DNA from: Candidatus Binataceae bacterium
GTDB lineage: Bacteria > Desulfobacterota > Binatia > Binatales > Binataceae
DNA: 64,000 bases
NCBI GenBank assembly: GCA_035294265.1
Contig: DATGLK010000018.1
Coordinates: 44,292 to 108,291 of the forward strand
Direction of reading: 5' to 3'
The notes under the pieces are model-generated. The model made no database searches. It had not been told where the DNA came from and was given only the letters and a program-made list of their open reading frames with translations. Both the position numbers and the translations under genes were made by a program. Below, in pieces: positions 55,023 through 64,000 of this stretch. Position 1 is the first letter of the stretch; each line of letters opens with the position of its first letter.

Positions 55023-55708
55023 GCCAGCCGTTCGCCAAACACCGCACGCCCCACGCGCACGATAGTTGCTCCTTCCTCGATAGCGATTTCGAAATCGTCG
55101 GTCATGCCCATGGATAATTCGCTTAGCCCAAGGCCGGTGGTGCGGACAAGCCGCTCGCGAAGCTCGCGCAAACTCGCGAAGTAGGGGCGGCTGGCTTCGG
55201 GATTGGGGCCTGCCGGCGGGATCGCCATCAGCCCTGCGATATCGACCACCTCGCGCGCGGCCGCGATCAGTGGCTCCAACTGAGCCGGCGCGATTCCGGT
55301 CTTGCTGGTCTCGGCGCCCAGATTGACCTCGATCAGGACACGCGGTCGGCGCGCGGGTTGCGCTTTGGCCAGCGCCTGGGCCAGACGAATGGAGTCCAGG
55401 CTTTCTATCAGGTCGAAGGCCGCTGCGGCGGCGCGCGCCTTGTTGGTTTGCAGATGGCCAATCAGATGCCAACTAATTCCGGGTAGCGGGCCCACCGCGA
55501 GCTGCTTGTCCAGTGCTTCCTGGACGTAATTTTCGCCGAACAAACGCGCCCCCGCTTGATACGCCGCGGTGATCGCGGGCGCCGGTTGGGTCTTGCTCGC
55601 CAGCACCAGTCGTACCGTGGCCGGAGCGCGCGCGGCCCGCCGCGCTGCCCTATCCATTCGCTCGCGCACCTGGGCCAGGCGCTCGGCGATCTCCTCCGCC
55701 GTCAGCAT
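55019..55708 (-). CDS. yggS: YggS-family PLP homeostasis protein
   Basis: 229 residues, alanine-racemase-like barrel that binds PLP without known catalysis and keeps vitamin B6 balance. The PLP lysine is in LVLASKTQPAPAI. FGENYVQEALDK, WHLIGHLQTNKAR and LSMGMTDDFEIAIEEG are family motifs, with TDD where the usual SxD is found. It starts 13 bp after maf ends and overlaps proC. Confidence 0.94.
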   Translation of the reverse strand: MLTAEEIAERLAQVRERMDRAARRAARAPATVRLVLASKTQPAPAITAAYQAGARLFGENYVQEALDKQLAVGPLPGISWHLIGHLQTNKARAAAAAFDLIESLDSIRLAQALAKAQPARRPRVLIEVNLGAETSKTGIAPAQLEPLIAAAREVVDIAGLMAIPPAGPNPEASRPYFASLRELRERLVRTTGLGLSELSMGMTDDFEIAIEEGATIVRVGRAVFGERLA

Positions 55709-55721
55709 CGCGCTCCTCAGC

Positions 55722-56333
55722 TTAAGCCGCGCCGCGGGTACCGTCGATACCGTGGCGGACGAGCGCCGCCATTACTTCTTCGATCGGCAATCCCATGACG
55801 TTGGTAAGCGAACCCTCCACCTTTTCGATCAGGCTTCGTCCTTGGCCTTGAACCGCATAAGCTCCGGCCTTGTCGTAAGGTTCGTCAGTGGCGACGTATG
55901 CTTCAATCTCACCGACGCTCAGCTTGCGGAAGGTGACGATACTGCTGACCGCCCGGCACTCCAGCACTTGCTGGGTCCGTATCAAGGCAAAGCCGGTGAT
56001 GACCTGATGGGCGCGGCCTGCCAACCGGCCGATCATCCAGCGCGCGTGATCGCGATCGCGCGGTTTTTCCAGCACCTCGTCTCCCACCGCGACCACGGTG
56101 TCGGCACCTAGCACGATGGCCGCCGGATAGCGCACCGCCACGGCGCGCGCCTTATCTTGGGCCAGCCGCATGGCGTAAGGCGCGGCAGCCTCGCCCGCCA
56201 TCCGTTCCTCCTGGACTCCGCTTTCGATCGCCTCGAAGCGCACCCCCGCCTGGGTCAACAATTGGTGGCGGCGGGGGGATGCCGAGGCGAGCAACAAAAC
56301 GCCTTGGTACGAGCTGCTCACCCTTGCCAGCAT
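55722..56333 (-). CDS. maf: Maf-family nucleoside triphosphate pyrophosphatase
   Basis: 203 residues. LLLASASPRRHQLLTQAG is the substrate-binding start and VLGADTVVAVGDEVLEKP the active loop. DEPYDKAGAYAVQGQG and EGSLTNVMGLPIEEV finish the family pattern. Hydrolyses dTTP/UTP or modified nucleotides to limit their use. ATG 56333 is chosen since the frame upstream crosses into the divergent gene's leader. Confidence 0.93.
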   Translation of the reverse strand: MLARVSSSYQGVLLLASASPRRHQLLTQAGVRFEAIESGVQEERMAGEAAAPYAMRLAQDKARAVAVRYPAAIVLGADTVVAVGDEVLEKPRDRDHARWMIGRLAGRAHQVITGFALIRTQQVLECRAVSSIVTFRKLSVGEIEAYVATDEPYDKAGAYAVQGQGRSLIEKVEGSLTNVMGLPIEEVMAALVRHGIDGTRGAA

Positions 56334-56416
56334 GCCGCTGATGTGGCCTGAATTAAAGGAGGCTAGCGCGTTGGCCGCGGCATCCAGTTCTATCGGCCGT
56401 AACGGCGGGGTCGGTG

Positions 56417-58471
56417 ATGAGTGTGCAGAGGTTTGGTTGGATAGTGGCGGGAGCGCTCGCGATCCTGGCAATGGCGACGTGGCCGCAGGCACGCGCGCAT
56501 CTGTCCCCATCTTCGCCCGCCCAAGCCTTTGTGGCCGGCTATAAATTTTTCGAGCTAGGTGACCTGCGCAATGCGCTACCCCGATTGCAGGCGGCGGGAA
56601 CGCCTCCGCACCTCGCCGATTATGCGCTATTCTACCTAGGCCAGACCCAATTTGGGCTGCACGAATTTGTCGACGCCCAAGTCAGCTTTCAGCGTTTGCG
56701 TGACGGCTACCCGCAAAGCCTCTTCAGACCTCAGGCGGTGGTAATGCTGGCCAAGCTCGCGCTGATCGAAAATCAGTACGAGCTGGCCCGTCAGCAAGCC
56801 TTGCTGGGATTGGCGCTGTCCGATCAAGCCGGCCTGCGCGCCGAAGCCCGCCTGGTCCTGGGCCGCGCGCTTATCGGCCTGGGGCGATTAACCGACGGAT
56901 ACTTGCAACTTCAGACCCTGCGCCAGGAAGCCCCTCGCGCCAGCGCCGACGCTCAGGCCCGCGCCACCGTCGCGGCTTTGCTGCGGGCCCATCCCGAGTT
57001 GGCTCCGCCGCGCACCCTGGACAACCTCGCCGCCCAGGCCGAGCTGCTACTGCGCGAGGGGCAAGCCGGGCCGGCGCTTGAGAGCGCGCGCCAGGCCCTT
57101 AAGCTGTCGCCACCGCCCACCGAGCGCGATGCGATGCTATGGGTGATAGTGCGCGCCTCCCACGGCAACACCGAGCGCCAGGAGCAGGCCCTGCAAGATT
57201 ACTTGGCGCAGGCGCCAAATGGCGTCCAGGCGCCCGCCGCGCTCGAGCAATTGGCTCTCCTTGCCTGGCATCGAGGCGATACCGCAACCGCCCGCGTTTA
57301 CTTCGGCCGCCTGGTCGATTTTTTCCCGCACAGCCAGTTGGCGCCCGCCGCGATGTTGCGGATGGGCCGCACCTACGAGGATGACGACCAACTGGAGCAG
57401 GCGCGCGCGGTCTATCGCCGTCTGCTGGAGCGTTATCCCGATAGCTCAAGTGCTTCCACCGCGCGCTTCCGGGCGGCTTGGATGCTCTACCTGCGCCGGC
57501 GCTATGCTCAAGCCGCAGACGAGTTTGGCGCCGACCGAACCCGCACCGCCGGCGAACCACGCCAGAGCGATCGGTATGCCTACTGGCAGGCCCGCGCGCT
57601 AGCCCAGGCCGGTCAAAGCGCTCGCGCCCATGCCCTGTTGGAGATTCTTGCCGCCAGCTTGCAGACCAACTATTACCCCGAGCTGGCCCGCCAGCGGCTA
57701 GGAGCAGCCTTTCCGGTGATTGTGCCGGTACCTTTTTCTTCGCCGCCGCCGCCCGCGCAAGCCCAGTCCGCCCGCTGGCGCTACCATCTGGCGCGTGCGC
57801 GGGCCTTGAGCGCGCTGGCACTGTATCAACTGGCGGCCGGCGAGTTGCGCTACTTGGCCGAGTTGGGGCGCGACAGCCACCAAACCCAGCTTTACCTGCT
57901 GGGTCAGTTTAAGAGCGCGCAGGACTACTACGACGCCCTGGTCACTGCCAGCCGGATGGCCAAACTGGGAGCGCTCTCCGACGATGAGGCGCAACCGCTG
58001 CGCTATCCCCGGGCATACTGGCCGCTGTTCAGACAGGCCGCCGCCCGCCAGCACCTATCCTTGCTCCTGCTGCTGGCTCTCTCGCGCCAGGAAAGCCTGT
58101 TCAATCCTCGTGCTCGTTCATCGGCTGACGCTCGCGGCTTGATGCAATTAATGCCGGCGACGGCGGAGCGGGTTGCCGCTCAACTAGGGATGAGCCTCAA
58201 TCTTGCCGAGCTGTTCGATCCTCAAATCAACATTCAATTGGGCAGCGCCAAGCTGCGCCAACTCTCCGACCTCTTCGACGGCGACCTGTTCAAAACGGTC
58301 GCGGCCTATAACGCTGGCGAGGACGCGGTGCAGCGCTGGGTGGCGCGCTTCAATGGTCCCGACGACGAGTGGGTGGAGAACATCGACTACAGCGAAACTC
58401 GAAACTACGTCAAACAGGTGGTGGGCGGTATGCGCCAGTATCGGATGCTCTACGGTACGTTGACGCCCTAA
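56417..58471 (+). CDS. Soluble-type lytic transglycosylase with TPR superhelix
   Basis: 684-residue periplasmic murein hydrolase. A signal peptide (GALAILAMATWPQARA) is followed by about 450 residues of TPR-like helices, including repeats such as AALEQLALLAWHRGDTATAR. The C-terminal SLT domain has catalytic Glu559 in LSRQESLFNPRA, then ADARGLMQLMPATAERVA and AAYNAGEDAVQRW. Closest to Slt70. It diverges from maf. Confidence 0.9.
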   Translation: MSVQRFGWIVAGALAILAMATWPQARAHLSPSSPAQAFVAGYKFFELGDLRNALPRLQAAGTPPHLADYALFYLGQTQFGLHEFVDAQVSFQRLRDGYPQSLFRPQAVVMLAKLALIENQYELARQQALLGLALSDQAGLRAEARLVLGRALIGLGRLTDGYLQLQTLRQEAPRASADAQARATVAALLRAHPELAPPRTLDNLAAQAELLLREGQAGPALESARQALKLSPPPTERDAMLWVIVRASHGNTERQEQALQDYLAQAPNGVQAPAALEQLALLAWHRGDTATARVYFGRLVDFFPHSQLAPAAMLRMGRTYEDDDQLEQARAVYRRLLERYPDSSSASTARFRAAWMLYLRRRYAQAADEFGADRTRTAGEPRQSDRYAYWQARALAQAGQSARAHALLEILAASLQTNYYPELARQRLGAAFPVIVPVPFSSPPPPAQAQSARWRYHLARARALSALALYQLAAGELRYLAELGRDSHQTQLYLLGQFKSAQDYYDALVTASRMAKLGALSDDEAQPLRYPRAYWPLFRQAAARQHLSLLLLLALSRQESLFNPRARSSADARGLMQLMPATAERVAAQLGMSLNLAELFDPQINIQLGSAKLRQLSDLFDGDLFKTVAAYNAGEDAVQRWVARFNGPDDEWVENIDYSETRNYVKQVVGGMRQYRMLYGTLTP

Positions 58472-58675
58472 AGCGCACCGCACCCCACACCCCACACTCT
58501 TGCCCTTCCTCATCTTGAATCATGGGGCGGCAATGTCCATGAATCCACGAGCCGCTCGCGCATGGACGAAAATGGGCTACACCGACGCCGCGCCAAGGTG
58601 TTACTCCCACCATTCCAAAAGCTTCTCGCAAACGGACAGCGCTGGGCCAAATTCCACGGAGCGCCGGCCAGCCCG

Positions 58676-59119
58676 TTATCGCTCTGGGAGGCCCGGGATC
58701 GCGGTCAGTCCGACCGCGCCGATTCCAACCAACGCGCAAGCCTCGTCATTGTCACTGGTATCGCCTGAAATCCCCACTGCGCCGACGATCTCGCCTGCGC
58801 TGTCGCCGATGAGAACTCCACCGGCCGAGGGCACGATACGCCCATGGCTGGTTGCCGCCAGCGCGGTGATGAAGGTGCCCATCCGCGCCGCCCGCGCCGC
58901 CAGCTCGCGCGTTCCGAAGCCCATGCCCAAAGCTCCCCAGGCTTTGCCGGTGGCGATGTCGAAGCGCAGGATGCCGGCGCGATCCTCGCGCTTGAATACG
59001 ATGTGATGGCCGCCGGCATCTAAAACCGCCACTGCCAGGGGCGCCAGATTTCGCCGCCGCGCTTCGGCCAGAGCGCTGTCCACGATCGAGTTGGCCTGAG
59101 CCAAGCTTAAAGCAGCCAT
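58676..59119 (-). CDS. GlcG/HbpS-family protein
   Basis: 147 residues. LAVAVLDAGGHHIVFKREDRA and SAGGVLIGDSAGEIVGAVGIS are the family signature. Members bind heme or cobalamin, or serve as accessory proteins in glycolate catabolism. AGGAGGTGACA before ATG 59119 decides the start. It stands alone here; the ligand is unknown. Confidence 0.86.
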   Translation of the reverse strand: MAALSLAQANSIVDSALAEARRRNLAPLAVAVLDAGGHHIVFKREDRAGILRFDIATGKAWGALGMGFGTRELAARAARMGTFITALAATSHGRIVPSAGGVLIGDSAGEIVGAVGISGDTSDNDEACALVGIGAVGLTAIPGLPER

Positions 59120-59362
59120 TGTCACCTCCTGAAGTTACGCTACCGCTCACCTTGCGCTTCAGCCTGATGTGCGGATGGCACAAGCTTACCCGTTTAGGCG
59201 GCAGTTAACACCGCCGCAGCGACTTTATAACGCCCGCTCGCCGTTGGAGTTCCCCTTTCAGCAACTTTTTTTCAATCTCCCCTGGGGTTAATGCAGCGGG
59301 CATATGGTTTGCGTTAGGGCTGGCACCCTGAAGGGCAAGCCTAACAAGCACAAGGAGAGGCG

Positions 59363-59395
59363 ATGTGGAACCACTGGAATCAGCCTGTGCATTAG
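59363..59395 (+). other. Ten-codon frame overlapping the ATP-grasp start
   Basis: ATG 59363 shares the AAGGAG with GTG 59365 but in another frame and encodes MWNHWNQPVH before TAG. If translated it would end 8 nt before ATG 59404, the alternative start of the ATP-grasp gene. It could be a leader peptide or simply chance. Confidence 0.2.
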
Positions 59396-60867
59396 GCAGC
59401 GCAATGCCCATTTTCGAGGCATACGGGCACCCTCAAGACATCAGCGGCGCTCACGACGAAATGTTCGATTGTCGATGGCAGCCGCGGCCGGGATATCAGG
59501 CGCTGGTAGAAAGGCTCGCGCAGATGAGCGCGAGCAGCTTGGCGGGGTTACGCGCCGAGGCCGCGCAGATGCTGCTGCAGATGGGGGTGACCTTCAATGT
59601 TTACAACGAGCAGGAGGGAGCCGAACGCATTTTTCCTTTCGACGTCATCCCGCGCATCATCGAGGCGGCGACTTGGCGTCATTTGGAGGCCGGGCTAATT
59701 CAACGGGTCAAGGCGCTCAACGCCTTTTTATCGGACATCTACGGCGAGGGACACATCCTCAAAGATGGCGTCGTGCCGCGCGATTTGGTGATGGAATCGT
59801 CCCAGTACCGGCGTGGCGCGGTGGGAATCAAACCGACGGCGGACGTGTTCTGCGCGGTCTCCGGCATCGACCTGGTGCGCGACGCCCAAGGGCGCTTTTG
59901 CGTGCTGGAGGACAACCTTCGCACCCCTTCAGGCGTCTCCTATGTAATCGAGAACCGGCTGGTTATGACCCGTCTGCTGCCCCATCTGATGCGCACCTGC
60001 AGGGTGCGTGGAGTGGAGAGTTATCCAGCCGACCTGCTGGCCACGCTGCGAGAGCTGGCGCCGGGCAACAGTTCCACTCCCACGCTGGCGCTGCTGACCC
60101 CGGGCCCGTTCAATTCCGCCTTCTTCGAGCATGTTTTTCTCTCCCAGCAGATGGGGATCGAACTGGTCGAGGGCAGCGATCTGGTCTGCGCCGATCACAA
60201 GCTGTGGATGAAGACGGTACACGGGCTCAAGCAGATCGATGTCCTGTACCGTCGCATCGACGATGACTACCTGGACCCCGTGGTTTTTCGTCCCGATTCG
60301 ATGCTTGGGGTCGCCGGTTTGACCGCCGCGATTCGGGCCGGCGCGGTCACCGTGGTCAATGCGATCGGCACCGGGGTGGCCGACGACAAGGCAATTTTCG
60401 CCTACACCCCGCATATGATCTACTACTATCTTGGCGAGCAGCCGCTGCTGCCCATTGTCGAGACCTACCTGCTGCGCGAAACGGATGTGCGCCAACGGGT
60501 GCTCCGCGATCTCGATCGGTATGTGATCAAGCCCACCGGAGCTTCGGGCGGCTATGGGGTCGTAATTGGCCCGCGCGCCAGCGAGGAAGAATTGCGCGCC
60601 GCGCGAGCACGGATCGAGGCCAATCCCGCCGGCTACGTGGCCCAGCCGATGGTCGCCCTATCGGTCCATCCCACTTTGGTCGAGGGCGAGGATGGCCTCC
60701 CCATCTTGGCTGCACGTCACGTCGACCTGCGGCCGTTCGTGCTGCTGGGTGCCTGCCCGCGCCTGTTGGCTGGAGGTTTGACCCGGGTGGCGCTGCGGCC
60801 GGGTTCGCTGGTCGTCAATTCCTCGCAGGGCGGCGGCAGCAAGGATACCTGGGTGCTGGGCGAGTAA
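59365..60867 (+). CDS. Circularly permuted type-2 ATP-grasp protein
   Basis: 500 residues. MGVTFNVYNEQEGAERIFPFD, VLEDNLRTPSGVSYVIENR, DLVCADHKLWMKT and YVIKPTGASGGYGVVIGP (ATP-grasp) match the family that always travels with an alpha-E protein and a transglutaminase-like protease. AAGGAG sits 8 nt before GTG 59365; ATG 59404 is an alternative start. Thought to ligate peptides or tag a protein; product unknown. Confidence 0.9.
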   Translation: MEPLESACALGSAMPIFEAYGHPQDISGAHDEMFDCRWQPRPGYQALVERLAQMSASSLAGLRAEAAQMLLQMGVTFNVYNEQEGAERIFPFDVIPRIIEAATWRHLEAGLIQRVKALNAFLSDIYGEGHILKDGVVPRDLVMESSQYRRGAVGIKPTADVFCAVSGIDLVRDAQGRFCVLEDNLRTPSGVSYVIENRLVMTRLLPHLMRTCRVRGVESYPADLLATLRELAPGNSSTPTLALLTPGPFNSAFFEHVFLSQQMGIELVEGSDLVCADHKLWMKTVHGLKQIDVLYRRIDDDYLDPVVFRPDSMLGVAGLTAAIRAGAVTVVNAIGTGVADDKAIFAYTPHMIYYYLGEQPLLPIVETYLLRETDVRQRVLRDLDRYVIKPTGASGGYGVVIGPRASEEELRAARARIEANPAGYVAQPMVALSVHPTLVEGEDGLPILAARHVDLRPFVLLGACPRLLAGGLTRVALRPGSLVVNSSQGGGSKDTWVLGE

Positions 60868-60868
60868 C

Positions 60869-61813
60869 GTGCTCAAGCGCATCGCCAACCATCTGTTCTG
60901 GCTGGGACGCTACCTGGAGCGTGCCGAGTGGCGGGCCCGCTTGGTCGACGTCAACTACCATCTGTTGGTGCAGAGCCCGCAAAGCTCGGAGGGCTGGCTG
61001 CCGCTGCTGGCGATCACCGGCGATCGCGCCAGCTTTGCCAGCTATTCCGCCAGCTCCGACGAGGTTTCCGTGCTGCGCTTCTTCACCCTAGAGGAAAGCA
61101 ACCCCTCCGCGATCCGCAACTGTATCGCGCTGGCGCGCGAGAACTGCCGCGCCCTGCGCAATCACATCTCCTCGGAGCTGTGGCTGGAGGTCAACACCCT
61201 ATATCTGGATTCGCGCAACTGGGAGTCCGCGGCTTTCCAGGAGCCGGGGGTGTACGCGTTCTTCTTCGACCTGCGCCAGCGCTTCTATCGCCTGTCGGGG
61301 GTGGTGGAAAACACGCTGCCGCGCGACCTTGGGTTTGATTTCCTGCTCGTGGGCCGCAGCCTGGAGGCGGCCGAAGACGTCACCCGGCTGCTCGACGTGA
61401 AATACCATTTTCTTCTGCCCCGGGTGGAAGATGTGGGTACGGCGCTGGATCTGGGGCAATGGGCGGCGCTGTTGCGCAGTGCTTCGGCCCTGGAGGCCTA
61501 CCGGGCCACCTACGGCAACGCCATCGGGATCGAACAGGTGGTGGAGTTTCTCCTGTTCGATCCCGCCTTCCCCCGCGCCGCCCGTTTCAGCCTAAAGCGC
61601 TTGCTCGCTGCTTTGGAACGAATTGCGGCCGCGGCGCCCACGCCTCGGCCAGTCCCAGTGAGCCCCACCGCAATCGCTTTGGTAGAGCGACTCAGCCGCG
61701 ACAACGCGCGAGAGGCGATCGAGGCTGGTTTGCACGAATATCTGCTCAGTCTGCAAGCTGATTGCGCGCGCGTAGGTGATGAGGTCTTTGCCGCCTATCT
61801 GAAGACTGAGTGA
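60869..61813 (+). CDS. Alpha-E domain protein
   Basis: 314-residue, mostly helical. MLKRIANHLFWLGRYLERAEWRAR is the typical opening, with LARENCRALRNHISSELWLE and RLLDVKYHFLLP further in. Starts at GTG 60869, one base after the ATP-grasp stop, so the two are coupled. Probably a scaffold or partner of the ATP-grasp ligase. Confidence 0.9.
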   Translation: MLKRIANHLFWLGRYLERAEWRARLVDVNYHLLVQSPQSSEGWLPLLAITGDRASFASYSASSDEVSVLRFFTLEESNPSAIRNCIALARENCRALRNHISSELWLEVNTLYLDSRNWESAAFQEPGVYAFFFDLRQRFYRLSGVVENTLPRDLGFDFLLVGRSLEAAEDVTRLLDVKYHFLLPRVEDVGTALDLGQWAALLRSASALEAYRATYGNAIGIEQVVEFLLFDPAFPRAARFSLKRLLAALERIAAAAPTPRPVPVSPTAIALVERLSRDNAREAIEAGLHEYLLSLQADCARVGDEVFAAYLKTE

Positions 61814-61818
61814 GGGCG

Positions 61819-62742
61819 ATGCGATTTTTGATTCGTCACCTGACGCGCTTCGAGTATGACCAGCCGGCTTACGAGTCGCACAACGAAGTGCGCCTCAAGC
61901 CGCGGCCCAGTCGCAGCCAGCGCACCCTGGGCTTTCGCCTGGAGGTTGTCCCTTACGGCGCGGTGCTGGAATATCGCGACGCTTTCGACAACATCGTGCA
62001 CGCAATTTCCGTCGATATTCCCCATCGCCGCCTGCTGGTCATCACCGATTCGCTGGTGGAGCGCTCGGCGCCCGAAAATCACTCCTCGCTTGACGATCGC
62101 GAGGAGCGCGATTACACGATGGCCGAGTTCCTGGCCGGGGACGCGATGCGCGCCCAAGAGCAGTACGACTTTCTCCAGGAAAGCCGCCTGGTGCCCTTCA
62201 GCCGCCAGCTCAAAAATCTCTTCTGGATGGTCAAGCCGGCGATGAACGAAGCGGTGGCCGATTACGCCTGTCGCATCGTGGCCTGGGTGCGCGACCAATT
62301 CGCTTACGAGCCCGGGACCACCAACGTCAACTCGGATCTCAACCACATCCTGAGCATGGGCGGCGGGGTATGCCAGGATTTTGCTCACCTGACCATTGGC
62401 TTACTGCGCTTGGCGGGAATTCCCGCCCGTTATGTTTCGGGCTATCTCGCTCCCAAGGTCGATCCCGGGCAGGGGCGTTTGCTGGGCGAGCAGGCCAGCC
62501 ACGCCTGGTGCGAAGTTCTGCTCCCGGCCAGCGGCTGGACCGGCTTGGATCCCACCCACGGTTGTCCCACTACCGACCATCACATCCGGGTGGCGGTGGG
62601 GCGCGACTACGCCGATGTACCCCCGCTGCGTGGGGTATACCGCAGCGCAGGCGGCAAGCAGACGATGACGGTGGCGCTCCGGATCGAGGAAGCAGATGAT
62701 TTTGATCCTCCGCCGTTCGATCCCGGTGCGATTCAGCAGTGA
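61819..62742 (+). CDS. Transglutaminase-like cysteine protease
   Basis: 307 residues. The N-terminal beta domain (LIRHLTRFEYDQPAYESHNE, trimmed) precedes a papain-fold core with Cys in GGGVCQDFAHL, His in QASHAWCEV and Asp in GLDPTHG. Third gene of the ATP-grasp, alpha-E, transglutaminase trio, 5 bp after alpha-E stops. Likely cleaves or releases the product of the ligase. Confidence 0.92.
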   Translation: MRFLIRHLTRFEYDQPAYESHNEVRLKPRPSRSQRTLGFRLEVVPYGAVLEYRDAFDNIVHAISVDIPHRRLLVITDSLVERSAPENHSSLDDREERDYTMAEFLAGDAMRAQEQYDFLQESRLVPFSRQLKNLFWMVKPAMNEAVADYACRIVAWVRDQFAYEPGTTNVNSDLNHILSMGGGVCQDFAHLTIGLLRLAGIPARYVSGYLAPKVDPGQGRLLGEQASHAWCEVLLPASGWTGLDPTHGCPTTDHHIRVAVGRDYADVPPLRGVYRSAGGKQTMTVALRIEEADDFDPPPFDPGAIQQ

Positions 62743-62993
62743 ACTACGCTGTTCGGATCCACCTTCGCATTGGTGGGCGCTCCGAGATATGAAACGCAGG
62801 GTTTAACCAGCGCGCGTTTGAAAGATATGGCGCCTAAACGACGAGAGCCCGCCGTCGCGCCCCAGCTTTAGCACTGCGAAATTTCGGTCTGAAATTCAAA
62901 TCCGAATACCGCAGCGTAAGCTTCGCGGGACGGGGAGCCAGATGTGCTTCCGGCAAATGCGCTTCCCCCTCCACCAGCACAACCGGGTTGGCT
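62743..62993. other. Intergenic stretch between convergent transglutaminase and lnt genes
   Basis: No convincing gene. A minus-strand frame (62834-63088) overlaps the end of lnt in another register and has no recognisable product. A short AATTTC / GAAATT repeat lies at about 62880-62896. Confidence 0.35.
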
Positions 62994-64000
62994 TCAGCCG
63001 GCTTGGCGATGGCTGTTGACGGAGAGTTGACGCTGGGATTCGGCCGCGCCGGCTTGCCGGCGAAAAACCAGTGCTGCCGCCAGCCCAACCAACATCAGCG
63101 CGAAGCATAACTCAGCGAACCAATCGCCCATCTCGGTATAGAGCGTGGCGGCATGGCGCCAGGTCACGGTTTCTACTTCGGTGCCGCGTGTGAACAGACG
63201 GGTACGGTCGATGATCGCACCGTCGGGTTGGATCACCGCGCTGATGCCGGTGTTGGCCACGCGCACCATCGGGGTGTGGGTTTCTACCGTGCGCAAGGCC
63301 GACATCGCCAGGAGTTGGTAGGGGGCTGAACTGTCGCCGTACCAGGCGTCGTTGGTGATGTTGACCAGGACGTCGGCGCCTGCTTTGACCGCGCGGCGCG
63401 CTAAGTCGGGGAAAATTCCCTCATAGCAGATCAACACTCCCAGCTTGGTACCCGCCACATCAAAGATGGTCTGGCGCCGGCCGGGTTCGAATTCGCCCAA
63501 TCCAACCACGATCTTGTTGACGAAATAGCCGAAGAAACGGCGACCGGGGACATACTCGGCGAAGGGCGCCAAGTCGATCTTGTCGTAGTAATCGACAATT
63601 TGTCCCTGGCCGGAGATAAGGTAGGCACGATTGTAAGAGTTGACCTGGTGATCGGTGATCCCGAAAGCCGGAGCGCCGAACAGAATCGGCACGCCGAGCT
63701 GGCGCCCCAACTCCAGCAGGCGCTGACGATAGGCGGCATCATCGGCCAGCATCGGTGGGTATAGCGCGGTGGGCTGAACATAAAAGGCGGCGGCGGCTTC
63801 AGGCCAGACGATCAGGTCGGGATGGTGGCGTGCCGCGGCCTGGCTTTGGCTTACGTAAACATTGAAGCTGTTGGGCCGGAAGGCCGGGTCCCATTTGATG
63901 CTTTGGGGGATATTGCCCTGCACCATCGCTACGGTTAGCGAGCCATCAGGCTTGCGGCGCGCCAGTTGTCCCATCCGAAAGCTGCCGAATAATACCGCCC
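62994..64000 (-). CDS. lnt: Apolipoprotein N-acyltransferase (N-terminus off the window)
   Basis: Adds the third acyl chain to lipoproteins in the inner membrane. The nitrilase domain is complete: Glu in VWPEAAAAFYV, Lys in YYDKIDLAPFAEYVPGRRFF and Cys in VLICYEGIFPDLAR. One membrane span follows near FAELCFALMLVGLAAALVF. The frame stays open to the right edge, so the first membrane helices are missing from the window. It fits the several lipoproteins seen here. Confidence 0.93.
   Translation of the reverse strand, partial: AVLFGSFRMGQLARRKPDGSLTVAMVQGNIPQSIKWDPAFRPNSFNVYVSQSQAAARHHPDLIVWPEAAAAFYVQPTALYPPMLADDAAYRQRLLELGRQLGVPILFGAPAFGITDHQVNSYNRAYLISGQGQIVDYYDKIDLAPFAEYVPGRRFFGYFVNKIVVGLGEFEPGRRQTIFDVAGTKLGVLICYEGIFPDLARRAVKAGADVLVNITNDAWYGDSSAPYQLLAMSALRTVETHTPMVRVANTGISAVIQPDGAIIDRTRLFTRGTEVETVTWRHAATLYTEMGDWFAELCFALMLVGLAAALVFRRQAGAAESQRQLSVNSHRQAG

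Noticed and set aside
57099-57821. 240-codon minus-strand frame inside the lytic transglycosylase
   Set aside because: Antisense shadow, Arg/Ala/Pro-rich and of low complexity.
62834-63088. 84-codon minus-strand frame at the end of lnt
   Set aside because: Overlaps lnt out of frame; no family recognised and no independent ribosome site.

Overview
The window is GC-rich chromosomal DNA from a Gram-negative bacterium. It has an outer-membrane efflux stack, Lnt, a BamA/TamA-type barrel and several lipoproteins. The order of the core genes (pheA, hisC, tyrA, cmk, rpsA) resembles deltaproteobacterial lineages. Many amidohydrolase-2 proteins, a flavin/F420-type luciferase-like oxidoreductase, a deazaflavin (DDN-type) protein, a Rieske oxygenase and an allophanate hydrolase fit an uncultured soil organism of the Binatota/Desulfobacterota kind. 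That placement is inference from gene content only.

Layout. 1-7.1 kb: the end of engB (minus), then a small Cys-rich secreted protein and a cusCBA copper/silver efflux operon. 7.2-8.7 kb: hpf, a Cys-rich metallothionein-like protein and a lipoprotein (all minus). 8.9-11.4 kb: succinate-semialdehyde-type dehydrogenase and a zinc alcohol dehydrogenase. 11.7-14.2 kb: katG with two PerR/Fur-like palindromes upstream. 14.4-24.1 kb: rpmB (minus), then a tight plus-strand core operon mutL-miaA-accA-pheA-hisC-[tyrA::cmk fusion]-rpsA. 24.2-27.8 kb: HIT protein, MoxR/ChlI-type AAA ATPase and VWA protein. 28.0-33.0 kb: a minus catabolic operon (amidohydrolase, 2-hydroxyacid dehydrogenase, RidA-like) divergent from allophanate hydrolase. 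33.1-36.5 kb: a glycosyltransferase, then an accessory patch with vapBC and mazEF toxin-antitoxin pairs on either side of a decayed DUF1156 DNA methylase fragment. 36.5-44.6 kb: esterases, Rieske oxygenase, an amidohydrolase, a DDN-like protein, LLM oxidoreductase and a decayed glycosyltransferase. 44.7-50.2 kb: cell-surface genes (GT4 transferase, outer-membrane barrel, flippase-like membrane protein, nucleotide-sugar epimerase). 50.4-53.7 kb: amidohydrolase, lipoprotein, hemerythrin-like, GST and DUF6496. 53.9-56.3 kb: operon maf-yggS-proC-yggT. 56.4-64 kb: lytic transglycosylase, GlcG-like protein, an ATP-grasp/alpha-E/transglutaminase operon, and truncated lnt.

The most unusual observation is the in-frame fusion of prephenate dehydrogenase to cytidylate kinase. 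In the usual hisC-tyrA-aroA-cmk-rpsA order, aroA lies between those two genes, and here it is absent. Next are the paired TTAGA-N5-TCTAA sites in front of katG, the methylase remnant between two toxin-antitoxin modules, and an orphan allophanate hydrolase beside a RidA homologue that lacks the conserved arginine. No rRNA, tRNA, CRISPR array or intact insertion sequence was recognised.
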